A DNA stretch of 64,000 bases from Castellaniella sp. GTDB taxonomy: Bacteria > Pseudomonadota > Gammaproteobacteria > Burkholderiales > Burkholderiaceae_B. The translations under genes were made by a program, and so were the position numbers. The stretch is taken from NCBI RefSeq assembly GCF_004321985.1, contig NZ_SCQN01000041.1, forward strand, positions 60,204 to 124,203, written 5' to 3'. Positions 38,828-47,433 of the stretch are shown one piece after another (within the stretch, counting starts at the first letter, position 1; every line of letters begins with the position of its first letter). Under the pieces are notes generated by a model. It ran no database searches. It was not told the origin of the DNA and was given only the letters and a program-made list of their open reading frames with translations.

Positions 38828-39682
38828 CTAGAAGTCAGGATTAGGGTCTTCCACCCAGCCCGTCCTCAGGTAATCCTCAAGGTCATTCACAAGTTTCTCT
38901 GAGTGTATCTCAAGGGCTTTCCAGAAGACTTCTGGTTGCTTCACTAGCTTATCCCCAAAGGTACGACTCATTCTCTTTGCCCACTCAAGGGCAAGAACAC
39001 CTTCCCAGTCTTCATCTATCACCCTTGAAGCCTCGACTCCCTTCCGGGCCTCTTCCCAAGTCCACTCTGTAAAGTCCTCTGTGTAATACTCAGGAGTGAC
39101 TTCCCGCTCCTCTTTGAGTTTCACCAGTGCGTTACGCATACGTCCGACAGAGGAAGTCGCTACACCTGTCGCCCTGTTAATATCGGTCTTTGATAGATCA
39201 TCGTCCATGGCGACAAGCCGCCATGCCCTATTCATCTTGTCATCCTTTCCCATATTCAGGTTGTCTTTTGAGTTTCTATAGGACGACTCAAGGTGAGCCT
39301 GTTGCAGGGTGCCCTCAAAGACAACTATAGGAATCGGCCGATCCGTTAGCTTCTTCTTCTTTGCTGCCCTCTTGTACGCTTCAACCCTATGATGACCATC
39401 TATCAGATACCAATTCTGACCTGACCACCAGACAACCACGGGATCAAGGTTATGGCCTGATGCTGCGAATATGGAAGTTATGAGCCCTTCTACATGTGCC
39501 TCCGACATCGCGGACACGAAAGCACCGCCCCTGGGTTGAAACACTTCGGGGGCTTGATGAATACTGCTAAGTAGCAGAGACCTCTTGTACCTCTCCCCCC
39601 TGTGGAGCGGTAGGCTGCTTCTCTCTTCCTGGTGAAGGTTGTTGTACACGGTTCTGAATGGTGCTGTCTCTTGAATAGGCAT
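38828..39682 (-). CDS. ParB-like (ParB/Srx fold) DNA-binding protein
   Basis: Protein of 284 residues. The N-terminal half carries a ParB/sulfiredoxin-like fold with the motif LIDGHHRVEAYKRA near 92-105, the ParB N-terminal (CTP-binding-type) signature. A helix-turn-helix-like region follows (DLSKTDINRATGVATSSVGRMRNAL, about 170-195). The charged C-terminus has no known domain. No ParA-type ATPase is encoded beside it, so it is more likely a regulator or nuclease-like ParB homolog than half of a partition system. A cluster of GGTGAC repeats lies upstream of its start. Confidence 0.75.
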   Translation of the reverse strand: MPIQETAPFRTVYNNLHQEERSSLPLHRGERYKRSLLLSSIHQAPEVFQPRGGAFVSAMSEAHVEGLITSIFAASGHNLDPVVVWWSGQNWYLIDGHHRVEAYKRAAKKKKLTDRPIPIVVFEGTLQQAHLESSYRNSKDNLNMGKDDKMNRAWRLVAMDDDLSKTDINRATGVATSSVGRMRNALVKLKEEREVTPEYYTEDFTEWTWEEARKGVEASRVIDEDWEGVLALEWAKRMSRTFGDKLVKQPEVFWKALEIHSEKLVNDLEDYLRTGWVEDPNPDF

Positions 39683-39885
39683 CTTTTGATTTCCTCAATG
39701 CAAGTTTGGTTAGCCGCCCCTGAAGGGGCCAGCCTCAAGGGGAAACCAATAGATGAGGACAAGGGGGCCGCGATCAGGCGCGTGTGGGTGAAAGAAGGGT
39801 TTCCTTCTTCCATACCTGTGTGGTATTCACAGGAAGCCCTACAGCCCTTCTGCTGCGTCTTTGGGTCTTCCTGGTGGGTACGTAG

Positions 39886-39964
39886 GGTGACCAGAGGAGA
39901 CGCGCTGGTGACCTCCTAGACGCTTGTAGAGTGACGCACCGGTGACGCCTGTATGGGCGATGAC
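39886..39964. repeat. cluster of five GGTGAC-type repeats
   Basis: GGTGAC at 39886, 39907 and 39941, with the variants AGTGAC at 39930 and GATGAC at 39959, all in the same orientation within 79 bases. Start-to-start spacings are 21, 23, 11 and 18 bases. It lies in the 542-base gene-free gap (39683-40224) between the ParB-like gene and the serine recombinase gene. Iteron-like clusters of this kind can bind a ParB, replication or regulatory protein; the ligand is not shown. Confidence 0.5.
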
Positions 39965-40100
39965 CATCACCGATGAAAAAAAGAAGAAAACACCACCAGA
40001 CATACGCACCAGAAATGCACCTGGGCCATGCAAGGGCGGGTTGCCCTGGAGACGTCACCGTTACCGTGTAACCCTGACTAGGCACACTTATGGGTAGATC

Positions 40101-40166
40101 AACAGGGTATACCTGTTAGATCCGCACAACAGACCTTCTTTAGATAGCTCAACAGGGTTGACTGTT
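40101..40166. promoter_or_regulatory. paired operator-like palindromes upstream of the serine recombinase
   Basis: AACAGG-GTATA-CCTGTT (40101-40117) is a perfect palindrome. A related partial one, AACAG-N6-CTGTT (40151-40166), starts 50 bases later. Both are preceded by TAG-TC-like flanks (TAGATC, TAGCTC). They lie 60-120 bases before the recombinase start. Regulator sites or recombinase subsites (res-like) are both possible. Confidence 0.5.
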
Positions 40167-40224
40167 TATGAGCCATCATCCATCATTGATCCATCTACTT
40201 CAATGAGCCGGGAGAGGAACCACC

Positions 40225-40866
40225 ATGAGTCAGGCCACCAGCAAAGCGCACAGCACAGACCAAGGGCGCAAGCTCTATTACGGACGTATCAGTACCCTGG
40301 ATGGGCAAAGCAGCGCCAGCCAGTACGAGGACGCCAGCCAGCATGGGATAGATCCCAAGGACGTATTCATTGATGAAGGAGTGTCCGGCTACCATGTGGC
40401 CCCCATGAAACGCCCCCAGTGGCCTAAGGTTGAACAGGACCTGAGGCATGGCGGTACGTTGCTGGTGCGCTGGCTAGACCGGATCAGCCGGAACTATGAC
40501 GAACTGCACGAAACCATGCAGCGCCTCATGAAAGCAGGGGTACGGGTTGAATGCACCCTCAATGGGATGGTGTTTGATGGGGCGGCTACTGACGCCACGG
40601 CCAAGGCGGTACGGGATGCGATCCTAGCCTTCATGGCAGCACAGGGTGAAGCCGACTACAAGAACCGTAGGGAGATGCAAGCCAAGGGGATCAAGGTAGC
40701 CAAGGCACAGGGCAAGTACAGGGGCCGTGCAAGGGTGGCCGACTACGCTGCCATCCGTTCCTGGAGGGCTGAACGCGGGGCCAGCATCAAGGAGACTGCC
40801 GCAGCCTTCGAGGTAGGGGAGGCCACCGTGAAGCGAGCCTGTGCTGAGGGTAAGACCACGACCTGA
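40225..40866 (+). CDS. serine recombinase (resolvase/invertase family)
   Basis: Recombinase of 213 residues. The nucleophile is Ser23 in YYGRISTLDGQ, catalytic arginines lie in LVRWLDRISRN, and the E-helix segment with NRREMQAKGIKVAKAQGKYRGR is typical of resolvases. A C-terminal helix-turn-helix follows (SIKETAAAFEVGEATVKRA). The preceding GGGAGAGG is a good ribosome site. It is unusual to find a serine resolvase beside a tyrosine integrase in so small an element; it could resolve multimers, invert DNA, or move the element by a second route. Confidence 0.88.
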   Translation: MSQATSKAHSTDQGRKLYYGRISTLDGQSSASQYEDASQHGIDPKDVFIDEGVSGYHVAPMKRPQWPKVEQDLRHGGTLLVRWLDRISRNYDELHETMQRLMKAGVRVECTLNGMVFDGAATDATAKAVRDAILAFMAAQGEADYKNRREMQAKGIKVAKAQGKYRGRARVADYAAIRSWRAERGASIKETAAAFEVGEATVKRACAEGKTTT

Positions 40867-40902
40867 ACGCCAGTGGCTGACCCCTGGAGACCTGAACGCC
40901 AG
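40860..40902 (+). repeat. 14-bp direct repeat after the recombinase gene
   Basis: GACCTGAACGCCAG occurs at 40860-40873, overlapping the end of the recombinase gene, and again at 40889-40902, 29 bases apart. It begins the 520-base gene-free stretch 40867-41386, which otherwise holds the right arm sites, the second att repeat and the element 2 arm sites. Confidence 0.5.
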
Positions 40903-41098
40903 CGCAGTCCCCAGTGGTAGGAGAGGGTGGCCCTGGTGCCTCCCCTTGTCCAGACTGCAAGCCCCCCTGGTGCCCCCTTTAGGATTGACCGGCAGGGGCC
41001 GGGTAACGGGGGATAGGGGCCAGTGGTGATACGCGCTATAGGCTCTCGAATATTTGTGGTGAAAATTCGACCAGCCCCCGCCTGGATAGGAGTATTGA

Positions 41099-41120
41099 CA
41101 GGTACACAGTACAAGTACAC
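41099..41120 (+). repeat. putative integrase arm-type sites, right end of element 1
   Basis: CAGGTACAC (41099-41107) and CAAGTACAC (41112-41120) start 13 bp apart, the same phasing and sequence as the pair at the left end (36282-36303). They lie 64 bases inside the right att repeat. Confidence 0.6.
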
Positions 41121-41183
41121 AATGCACTAGCTTGAGCGGTATATCGTCTAGTAATCAATTGGTTATAAAGTATCTGGATAGTC

Positions 41184-41213
41184 TCGGTGGTTCGATTCCG
41201 CCCCGGGCCACCA
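41184..41213 (+). repeat. attachment-site repeat, copy 2 (junction of elements 1 and 2)
   Basis: Exact 30-base copy of the tRNA-Phe 3' end (36177-36206), ending in CCA, not part of any tRNA gene. It is the right end of element 1 and the left end of element 2. Confidence 0.92.
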
Positions 41214-41324
41214 CCGCGCTGTTCGAGCACGGTTCAAAACATCTCAAAACCCCACAAAATCAATCTCTTAGGCAGAATTCTCTGCCCTAGACGTGTCACT
41301 GCGCGTCCCTACATCCCGCGTTTG

Positions 41325-41384
41325 TCTGTACCCCAACTTGTACCCCACAATGGTTTCGTCAAAAACAGCCTCTGGGGGTACAAG
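41325..41384. repeat. putative integrase arm-type sites, left end of element 2
   Basis: TCTGTACCCC (41325-41334) and CTTGTACCCC (41337-41346) start 12 bp apart, and an inverted copy, GGGGTACAAG, lies at 41375-41384 just before the integrase start. The right end of the element has three direct CTTGTACCCC copies, also 12 bp apart (62362-62395). Confidence 0.6.
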
Positions 41385-41386
41385 TC

Positions 41387-42413
41387 ATGGGCCTACTCAG
41401 CGAGACTCAGATCAGAGCAGCCAAGCCTGGTCCGAACGAATACCTGCTGAACGATGGTGACAATCTGTACCTTCGCGTACGAGCCACCGGCAAAGCCTGG
41501 GTCTATCGCTACACGAAGGGCGGCAAGGCTGTGAAGCTCGGCATGGGGCCCTATCCCGAAGTCACGCTCGCCCAGGCACGCGCCAAGGCCTACGAAGCCA
41601 ACAGCCAACGTGCCAACGGTCTCGATCCCAAAGAAGTACGCGACCGGCAGGAGGAACAGGCGCATATCGCGCGCCTGCATACCTTCGAACTGCTGGCGCG
41701 AGCCTGGCACACCAGCGCCAAGAAGGACCGGGAGTGGTCAGAAGACTATGCGCAGAAAGTCATCCGGCACCTGGAAATCCACATCTTTCCTTGGGTAGGC
41801 CACAAGCCGATCGAAACGATCCTCCCAACGGAAATCGTGCAATGCCTGTACCGGCCGAAGGATCGAGGCAACCTCGAAACGGCCCAGCGCGTCCGCGAGG
41901 CCGTCCAGCATGTCTACCAATATGCCGTGGACGTAGGCGCACTGGAGCCCGGCAAAAATTTCGTCAACAAGAATACGGGCGGCCTGCCGCCGCCGCGCAG
42001 CAGGCACTTTGCGGCGATCACCGAGCCTGCAAAACTTGGGCAGTTGCTGCGCGACATCCGCAACTACCACGGGCACTTCATCACACGCAGCGCGTTGCGG
42101 CTTGCCCCCATGATGTTCCAACGTCCAGGACAGATCCGGCTCGCAGACTGGGAGGATATCGACTTCGATGTCGAGCTTTGGCGCTGCCCACCGGAGAAGA
42201 TGAAAATGCGCGAGTGGCAAAAGCGCGATAGTCGAACGCCCGCCCATATCGTCCCACTGCCACGCCAGGCGCTGGAAATTCTGCGTGAGCTGTATCCGCT
42301 GACCGGCCCCACCGGACCGGTCTTCCGCAGCATGTCGCGGCGCTCAGAGAGAAGCCGCTACATCAGCGACAACACCATCAACGTCGCATTGCGCACCATG
42401 GGCTACGACATCC
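41387..42413 (+). pseudogene. truncated tyrosine integrase (DUF4102 type) of element 2
   Basis: The first 340 or so codons match P4-type integrases: an N-terminal DUF4102 arm-binding domain (LSETQIRAAKPGPNEYLLNDGDNLYLRVR), a core-binding domain, and the start of the catalytic domain with Arg I (QRPGQIRLADWEDIDF). The similarity ends at ALRTMGYDIL near 42412, exactly before the HGFR box, and the HxxR and Tyr residues are absent. The frame then runs on through unrelated out-of-frame sequence to 42835. A deletion has joined it to a relaxase gene, so it is presumably inactive. Confidence 0.85.
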
Positions 42414-44345
42414 TTGGCCTGGGCCACTCAACATCTGGCCGAGCGCGAATCGGTCATGGCCCTGGCCGATCTTCTGCAAAACGCCGTGCGCCACGCCGGT
42501 GGCCATACGGATGTGGCCCGCATCCAGGCGGCCATTCAGACCCAGGTGCAGGTAGGCGCCCTGATCCAGGAAGCCCCGCACTATCGCAGCACTCAGGACA
42601 TGAAGGCAGGCCCCATGACCCGCGAAGGCTGGGCGGTAGAGGTCGTGCGCCTGCGCGGAATACCCAGGGAATCGGCCCTGCAGCTGGTAGACCGGGCCAT
42701 CGCCCAGGGCCGGCTCTTGATGGAAAGCCCGCGCTACGCCACCCGCAAAGCCTTCGAAGCCGAATCCCGTATCCTGGCCATCGAACTGACCGGACGCAGC
42801 ACCTGGCAGACCGCTCTGCCCGCCACAACGGCTGAAGCCGGACTGGACACTCGTCTGACTCCTGGCCAGCGCGAAGCCGTGATGCTGATGACTAGTGATA
42901 CCGACCAAGTCAGCGGCATCCAGGGCCTGGCCGGTACCGGCAAATCCTTTGCCCTACAAAACGCTCAGACGATCCTGCAGCAACAAGGTCATACTCTGGT
43001 CGCTCTGGCCCCCTACGGCGGCATGGTGAGAAACCTACGCAAGGGCGGCGTACCGGCCAATACCGTGGCCTCGGTGCTGGCAGCCCGCGACAAGTGCGGC
43101 TTTACCGACTGCCTGAGCCCGCAAACCGTGGTGGTGATCGACGAGGCCGGGGTCGTGCCCGTGCGCCAGATGGATAAACTGCTGGCACTCATCCAGCCCA
43201 CCGGCGCGAAGGTGGTGCTGCTGGGCGACACTGCCCAGACCAAGGCCATCGAGGCGGGTCGTGCCTTTGCGCTGCTGCAGGAACACGGCATGAAAACCGT
43301 GCTCATGGGTGACATCCAGCGTCAGCGGCCTGAACGACTGCGCCAGGCCGTGCAACTGGCCGCCAGTGGCCAGGCCAGCCGATCGCTGCCTCTGCTGGGT
43401 CGGGTACTGACCATCCCCGATCAGTTCAGCATCGATGAGCACGGCCACAAGACACGCGACAGCTCAACCCGGTACGAAGCCATCGCCCGGGCCTATGCGG
43501 CGCTGCCTGTCGAGCAGCAAGCCAGCACCATCGTGGTGACCGGTACCAATGCATCGCGCCAAGCCATCAACGCCCGCATCCACGCCCTGCGCGGCTTGGA
43601 GAGCAAAGGCCAGCGCTGCCAGCTGCTGACCCGCCACGACACTACCCGGGCCGAACGCAGCGTCGCCCGCTACTACACCGTGGGCGATATCGTCGTGCCC
43701 GAACGCGATTACCAGTGTGGGCTGAAACGCGGCGAACTGTACCGAGTAGCCGGTATTCCACGGCATGACCGCATCACGGTCGAAGCGATCAGCCAGGAGG
43801 CTACCAGCCAGGCCGCCATTGAAATCATTCCTCGAACCATGAGTAAGCTCTCGGTCTACCACCTGAACGAGTCCGAACTGTCCGTGGGCGATCAGGTGCA
43901 CCTCACCCGCAACAATGCCCAGCATGACCTGGTCAACGGCCAGTTGGCCAAAGTTGTCGGTATCAAGTCTGATACCCTCACCATTGAGACTGGTGACCGG
44001 CAGATCACCCTGCCCACCGACCGGCCACTGCACTTGGACTACGCCTACACCACGACGGCACACAGTGCCCAGGGCCTGACCTGCGACCGGGTGCTCTACA
44101 ACGCAGAGAGCTTCAGCCGCACCACGGCCCAGGACACCTATTACGTCAGCATTTCACGCGAACGGCATGAGGTCCTGGTGTTCACGGATGATGCCGACAA
44201 GCTGCCTGAGCGGGTGAATCGGCTGGGATACAAGGGGCTGGCGCATGACCTAGTGCAAGCGCACACTGCTCACCCCATCCTGCAGCGCGATGACCAGCAA
44301 ACTGGCCTCAAACAGGAGACCGCCTCACCCTTCGAGATCGGCTGA
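42414..44345 (+). pseudogene. helicase half of a MobF (TrwC/TraI) relaxase, N-terminus deleted
   Basis: About 643 residues matching the C-terminal part of conjugative relaxase-helicases. It begins within the linker (WATQHLAERESV). It has Walker A GLAGTGKSFAL, Walker B VVVIDEAGVV, GDTAQTKAI, and the late helicase motif TAHSAQGLTCDRVLYNAES with YYVSISRERHEVLVF. The N-terminal relaxase domain (catalytic tyrosines and three-His metal site, about 300 residues) is missing because a deletion fuses the gene to the integrase. No start signal for the fragment is obvious. Conjugative nicking is therefore lost. Confidence 0.85.
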
Positions 44346-44922
44346 CACATTGATGTATGCAAGGCGTCCCCAGGACGTAGTCGCGGTGTATCTTTGAAGT
44401 ATCCAGCATGCCTTGCGGGTGCTGTGTATCCGCAGTCAATCTGTCGCTAGGCCGCCGCCAACCTGCATCCTGGATGAAATCTTCGCACGCTGCAGGAATG
44501 TCTACGACCGTTCCGGCCACAGATGTGGCCGGAACTCCTTATACCCGATCAATGGCTTGCGCAATTCCGCTGCCCTATTCGTCCTACAAACCGAAAACCG
44601 GCAGCAGTCGCGCAATCCATTGATCCACAAAGCCTTTCCCCACCCCGCCAGGGGTGCGTCATGTGTGGGACGTTTAAGGCCACAAATGAGCGCCAGCGAA
44701 TTTGGGGACAAACGGCCCAGCCTGACCGGAAACCGGGCAGGCAGCGTCACCCAGCAGGGACCCAGGCGAGGCCTGGGAACATGCCTGACATCAGCACCAG
44801 ACGAAACGCGCGAACAGAGCCAGCACAGCGACCAGGCAGGCTGAAATGGGGGGCTACAGCCGACCTCTCCTCTCACCAGAGGCTATAAACTCTGACCATT
44901 AGGAAAACGGCACGGTACCCCT
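44346..44922. other. 577-base region without a confident gene
   Basis: Lies between the relaxase remnant and the HNH endonuclease. Several short open frames exist on both strands but none has recognised domains or a clear ribosome site. Its main structure is the perfect hairpin at 44510-44535. It is likely decayed ICE sequence plus the endonuclease promoter. Confidence 0.4.
44510..44535. terminator. strong perfect hairpin
   Basis: GTTCCGGCCAC (44510-44520) and GTGGCCGGAAC (44525-44535) form an 11-bp perfect stem with an AGAT loop. No T tract follows on either strand, so it may be a factor-dependent terminator, a regulatory stem or a protein-binding palindrome. Confidence 0.45.
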
Positions 44923-45600
44923 ATGAGTGACGGGTGGAGCAAAGAAGAACTGCAGGCCTCAGTTGAGGTCTACATGGAGATGTTGCGGAAGGAACGCGAC
45001 GACCAGCACTTCGTCAAAAAGCAATACTACGAAGACCTCGCTGCCAAGTTCGGCCGGACGGTAAAGGCATTCGAATATCGGATGCAAAACATTTCCTACG
45101 TTATGACGCTACTGGGTCGAGGTTGGGTGACAGGCCTCAAACCGGCGAAAAACGTCGGTGCAAATAAGGCCGCTGAAATCGAAGCCATGATTGCCGATGT
45201 GGAGGGAAGGCAGTCCACACCAGTCGCCGCCTTCGAAATCGAGGTACGTGAAGCAGTAAACAAAAAGAATTCGCACAAGCCAGAAGGTAGCCGCCACCCG
45301 GCGACACATTCGTCGGCTATCACGCAATACCAGCGAGACCCCGCCGTCAAGGCATGGGTTCTACAGCAGGCTCAGGGCAAGTGCGAATCATGCGCGCAGC
45401 CTGCTCCATTCAACGGCACCGACGGACGGCCATTCCTTGAACTGCATCATGTGCGCCAGCTTACTGATGATGGCTCAGATACGGTCACCAACGCAGTTGC
45501 CCTGTGCCCGAACTGCCATAGGGCGATGCATTACGGAGAAAACGCCAGAAGTCTCGTGTCGCCCCTCTACAACCGCATCCCCAGGCTTGTCCGCGAATAG
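44923..45600 (+). CDS. HNH endonuclease
   Basis: Protein of 225 residues. The C-terminal HNH domain carries CESCAQPAPF, then LELHHVRQLTDDGSDTVTNAVALCPNCHRAMHYG, giving two zinc CxxC pairs and the HH...N...H catalytic pattern. This is the McrA-like arrangement. The N-terminal part includes YYEDLAAKFGRTVKAFEYRMQNISYV, a region seen in solitary HNH proteins. It may restrict modified or incoming DNA, since no methyltransferase gene accompanies it. Start at ATG 44923. Confidence 0.85.
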   Translation: MSDGWSKEELQASVEVYMEMLRKERDDQHFVKKQYYEDLAAKFGRTVKAFEYRMQNISYVMTLLGRGWVTGLKPAKNVGANKAAEIEAMIADVEGRQSTPVAAFEIEVREAVNKKNSHKPEGSRHPATHSSAITQYQRDPAVKAWVLQQAQGKCESCAQPAPFNGTDGRPFLELHHVRQLTDDGSDTVTNAVALCPNCHRAMHYGENARSLVSPLYNRIPRLVRE

Positions 45601-45736
45601 CCCGTCATCACTGATTCTCCCGGCCCCTGTCGTGCGGCGCACGACAGGGGCCGACCGCACACCCATGATCAGCCGATCATGCCAACTACCCGCCCTGGCA
45701 CAGGGCGGGGCCGCAGCCCCACCCTGCCCGACCGCC

Positions 45737-46264
45737 TTACACCTGGCCGCGTTCAGCCAGTGATGTGGTCTCGGTAGCGCTCACCACGATATGATCCAGC
45801 AGCCGCACGTCGATCAGGGCCAGCGCCTGCTTCAATTGCCGCGTCAAGGCCAGATCAGCGGCGCTGGGCTCTGCAATGCCCGAGGGGTGGTTGTGCGCCA
45901 TCATGAGGGCTGCAGCGTTCACCCGTAACGCCGTTTTCACGATCTCGCGCGGATAGATGCTTGCCTGGGAAAGCGTCCCCAGCCCTTGCTCGATATAACG
46001 GATAGGCTTCAACTGCGTATCCAGATACAGGAAGGCCGCGCATTCATGGCCAAGTCCGGCAAGCTTCGCCTGAAAGAATCAGGCAACCGCCTTGGGTTGG
46101 CCCATCGTATCGGACATGGAAATGAGGCTTTCGGCAGCCACTCGGCCGGCGGCTAATACCTGATCATCGGTGGCCTGCTTATAGCGGCCGCTAGGGCTGC
46201 GCACATACAGGGCGTGTGCGTCATTCATGTTGTCGTAGCTCAGTGCTGCGGTGCTGTTGTTCAT
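45737..46264 (-). pseudogene. radC: radC family gene interrupted by an in-frame TGA
   Basis: Reading from ATG 46264 (ribosome site AAAGGAGAGC), the frame gives an ICE-type RadC N-terminus of 61 residues ending QPKAVA and stops at TGA 46079-46081. The same frame continues without shift into FFQAKLAGLGHECAAFLYLDTQLKPIRYIEQGLGTL and the JAB/MPN domain with metal motif HNHPSG...SAAD. The combined length (about 175 residues) is exactly that of ICE RadC proteins. A single in-frame stop thus splits an otherwise intact gene. The downstream part could start at TTG 46012 but lacks a ribosome site. Confidence 0.8.
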
Positions 46265-46855
46265 GGGATGCTCTCCTTTCAGGGTTTCCGGCGACCACCG
46301 GGGCCGAAGATTCCGAGCCTTCTGTAGGTTTTGCGGTGTCCGCAGTCCCACTGTCTGGCCCGGAGTGCCACCGTTGCCGTGAGTTCGTCGCCTTGCCGCG
46401 CTGGATCACGCAGGGACGACCGGAAAGGGGCGGGAACGGAAGCCGCAGCCCGCAGGAGAACGAAGAGAGACGAAGGGACCGGGTGAGTACCCGGCAACGC
46501 GCACCCCTTGCAGCAAGGAGCGCAGTGATACAGTCGGCGTTTTAGGCGGCGCACTCAGGGCAATGGCTGCCCGCACCGTGGAGATGGACTGCGAATGCCG
46601 GCCGCGCGGCGAGCGCCACTACCGACTGTAGGGCGGTCTAACTATATTTCTGAGAGTCTGATTAAACTAATGAGCAGCATGCTGTCTATACTCATCGCTG
46701 ATACACACATGATGCTGCGGTACTGACCTCGACACCTGCCTCCCCTGTGTCAGAATTCGGCTTGACCTTCTTACGGGGTCAAGGTTTACCGTCGACAACG
46801 GTCAGGATGCACCTGATATTATCTCTTCAGTGAGACACCACACCGAAACAATCCA
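46265..46855. other. 591-base intergenic region at the start of the copper island
   Basis: Lies between radC (minus) and the first copper-island gene (plus). The first half is the GC-rich radC leader. The second half holds a short AT-richer stretch (46620-46760) and the MerR-type operator/promoter at 46761-46792. No ORF with convincing coding character was found. Confidence 0.5.
46761..46792 (+). promoter_or_regulatory. MerR-family-type operator and promoter
   Basis: Dyad CTTGACC (46761-46767) / GGTCAAG (46777-46783) with a 9-base spacer. TTGACC (46762-46767) serves as a -35 element, and TACCGT (46787-46792) is a possible -10 after a 19-base spacer. The long spacer with a dyad between the boxes is typical of promoters controlled by MerR-family metal regulators such as CueR. 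It lies 64 bases before the first copper-island gene. No merR/cueR gene occurs in the window. Confidence 0.5.
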
Positions 46856-47275
46856 ATGGTATCGGCCGACCATCTGAAACGCGCACTCATCGCCGTCATC
46901 GTCACGTTCAGCCTGCTGTTCATGCAGCTGGCTGCGGCGGCGTATGTGTGCACGAGCGTCTCGGGGGTCGCCACTGGGTCGGCACCGGTCGTCACGGGCA
47001 TCGTGCCATGCAGCACTGACGCTCCGTCAGGCTGTGAACACCTGGATGCAGCTCGCACGGCCCTATGTGATGCACAGGCCTACGCAAGCAACGAAGTCAC
47101 GCCAGAGCTGCGGCTTCCAAAACTCTCGACGATCGCGCCAGCCACCTGGCTCATGGCGTTTCGCGTGGCACCAGAAGCAGATGCCTCCCGTCAGCCTCGT
47201 CTCCACCCATCCCCGGGCTTGACTCGGGCGATCTCCCCTTCCCTATCGATACGCAACTGCTGCTACCGGATTTGA
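46856..47275 (+). CDS. small secreted copper-island protein of unknown function
   Basis: Protein of 139 residues with an N-terminal signal peptide or anchor (LKRALIAVIVTFSLLFMQLAAAAYVC). The Cys/Pro/Ala-rich mature part ends with the conserved tail LSIRNCCYRI, a double-Cys C-terminus that I associate with hypothetical proteins encoded next to copper-resistance genes on mobile elements. The cysteines suggest metal or redox binding, but the function is unknown. First gene after the MerR-type promoter. Confidence 0.65.
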   Translation: MVSADHLKRALIAVIVTFSLLFMQLAAAAYVCTSVSGVATGSAPVVTGIVPCSTDAPSGCEHLDAARTALCDAQAYASNEVTPELRLPKLSTIAPATWLMAFRVAPEADASRQPRLHPSPGLTRAISPSLSIRNCCYRI

Positions 47276-47433
47276 TCCACAGCCGCCCGCTTGCCCACTG
47301 CTGGTAAAGCTAATCGTCGTACGCCGCGTGGCGAGACGACAGCAAGCTAGCACAACGATCGCGAACCCACCATACAGACAGCCACGATGCTTGCTGTGTG
47401 ATTTCCGATCGACTCTCGATATAAGGAGAAATC

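Larger units (their letters stand above)
36207..41213 (+). mobile_element. Element 1: small integrative element in tRNA-Phe
   Basis: A 5.0-kb segment bounded by 30-bp tRNA-Phe repeats with an integrase gene just inside the left end, the standard layout of a tRNA-targeting integrative element. It encodes a tyrosine integrase, a two-TM small protein, a 41-residue ORF, a ParB-like protein and a serine recombinase. Base composition is visibly lower in GC than the core. No relaxase, replication, capsid, resistance or restriction gene is recognisable. Paired CAGGTACAC sites, 13 bp apart at both ends, look like integrase arm sites. Confidence 0.85.

Noticed and set aside
38828..39682. A plasmid partition system in element 1
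   Set aside because: A ParB-like protein is present but no ParA-type ATPase and no replication gene, so partition cannot be claimed.
39886..39964. A CRISPR array
   Set aside because: The repeats are only 6 bp with irregular spacing; no CRISPR-like repeat-spacer structure or cas gene occurs in the window.
41184..41213. A second tRNA-Phe gene
   Set aside because: Only the 3' end is present; there is no acceptor 5' strand, D arm or anticodon arm before it.
41387..42835. A single 482-residue integrase
   Set aside because: The frame is open, but after about residue 342 the DNA encodes the relaxase in another frame; the integrase C-terminus is not real.
44413..44888. Overlapping short open frames on both strands
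   Set aside because: No domain, start signal or codon pattern supports any of them; likely decayed sequence.
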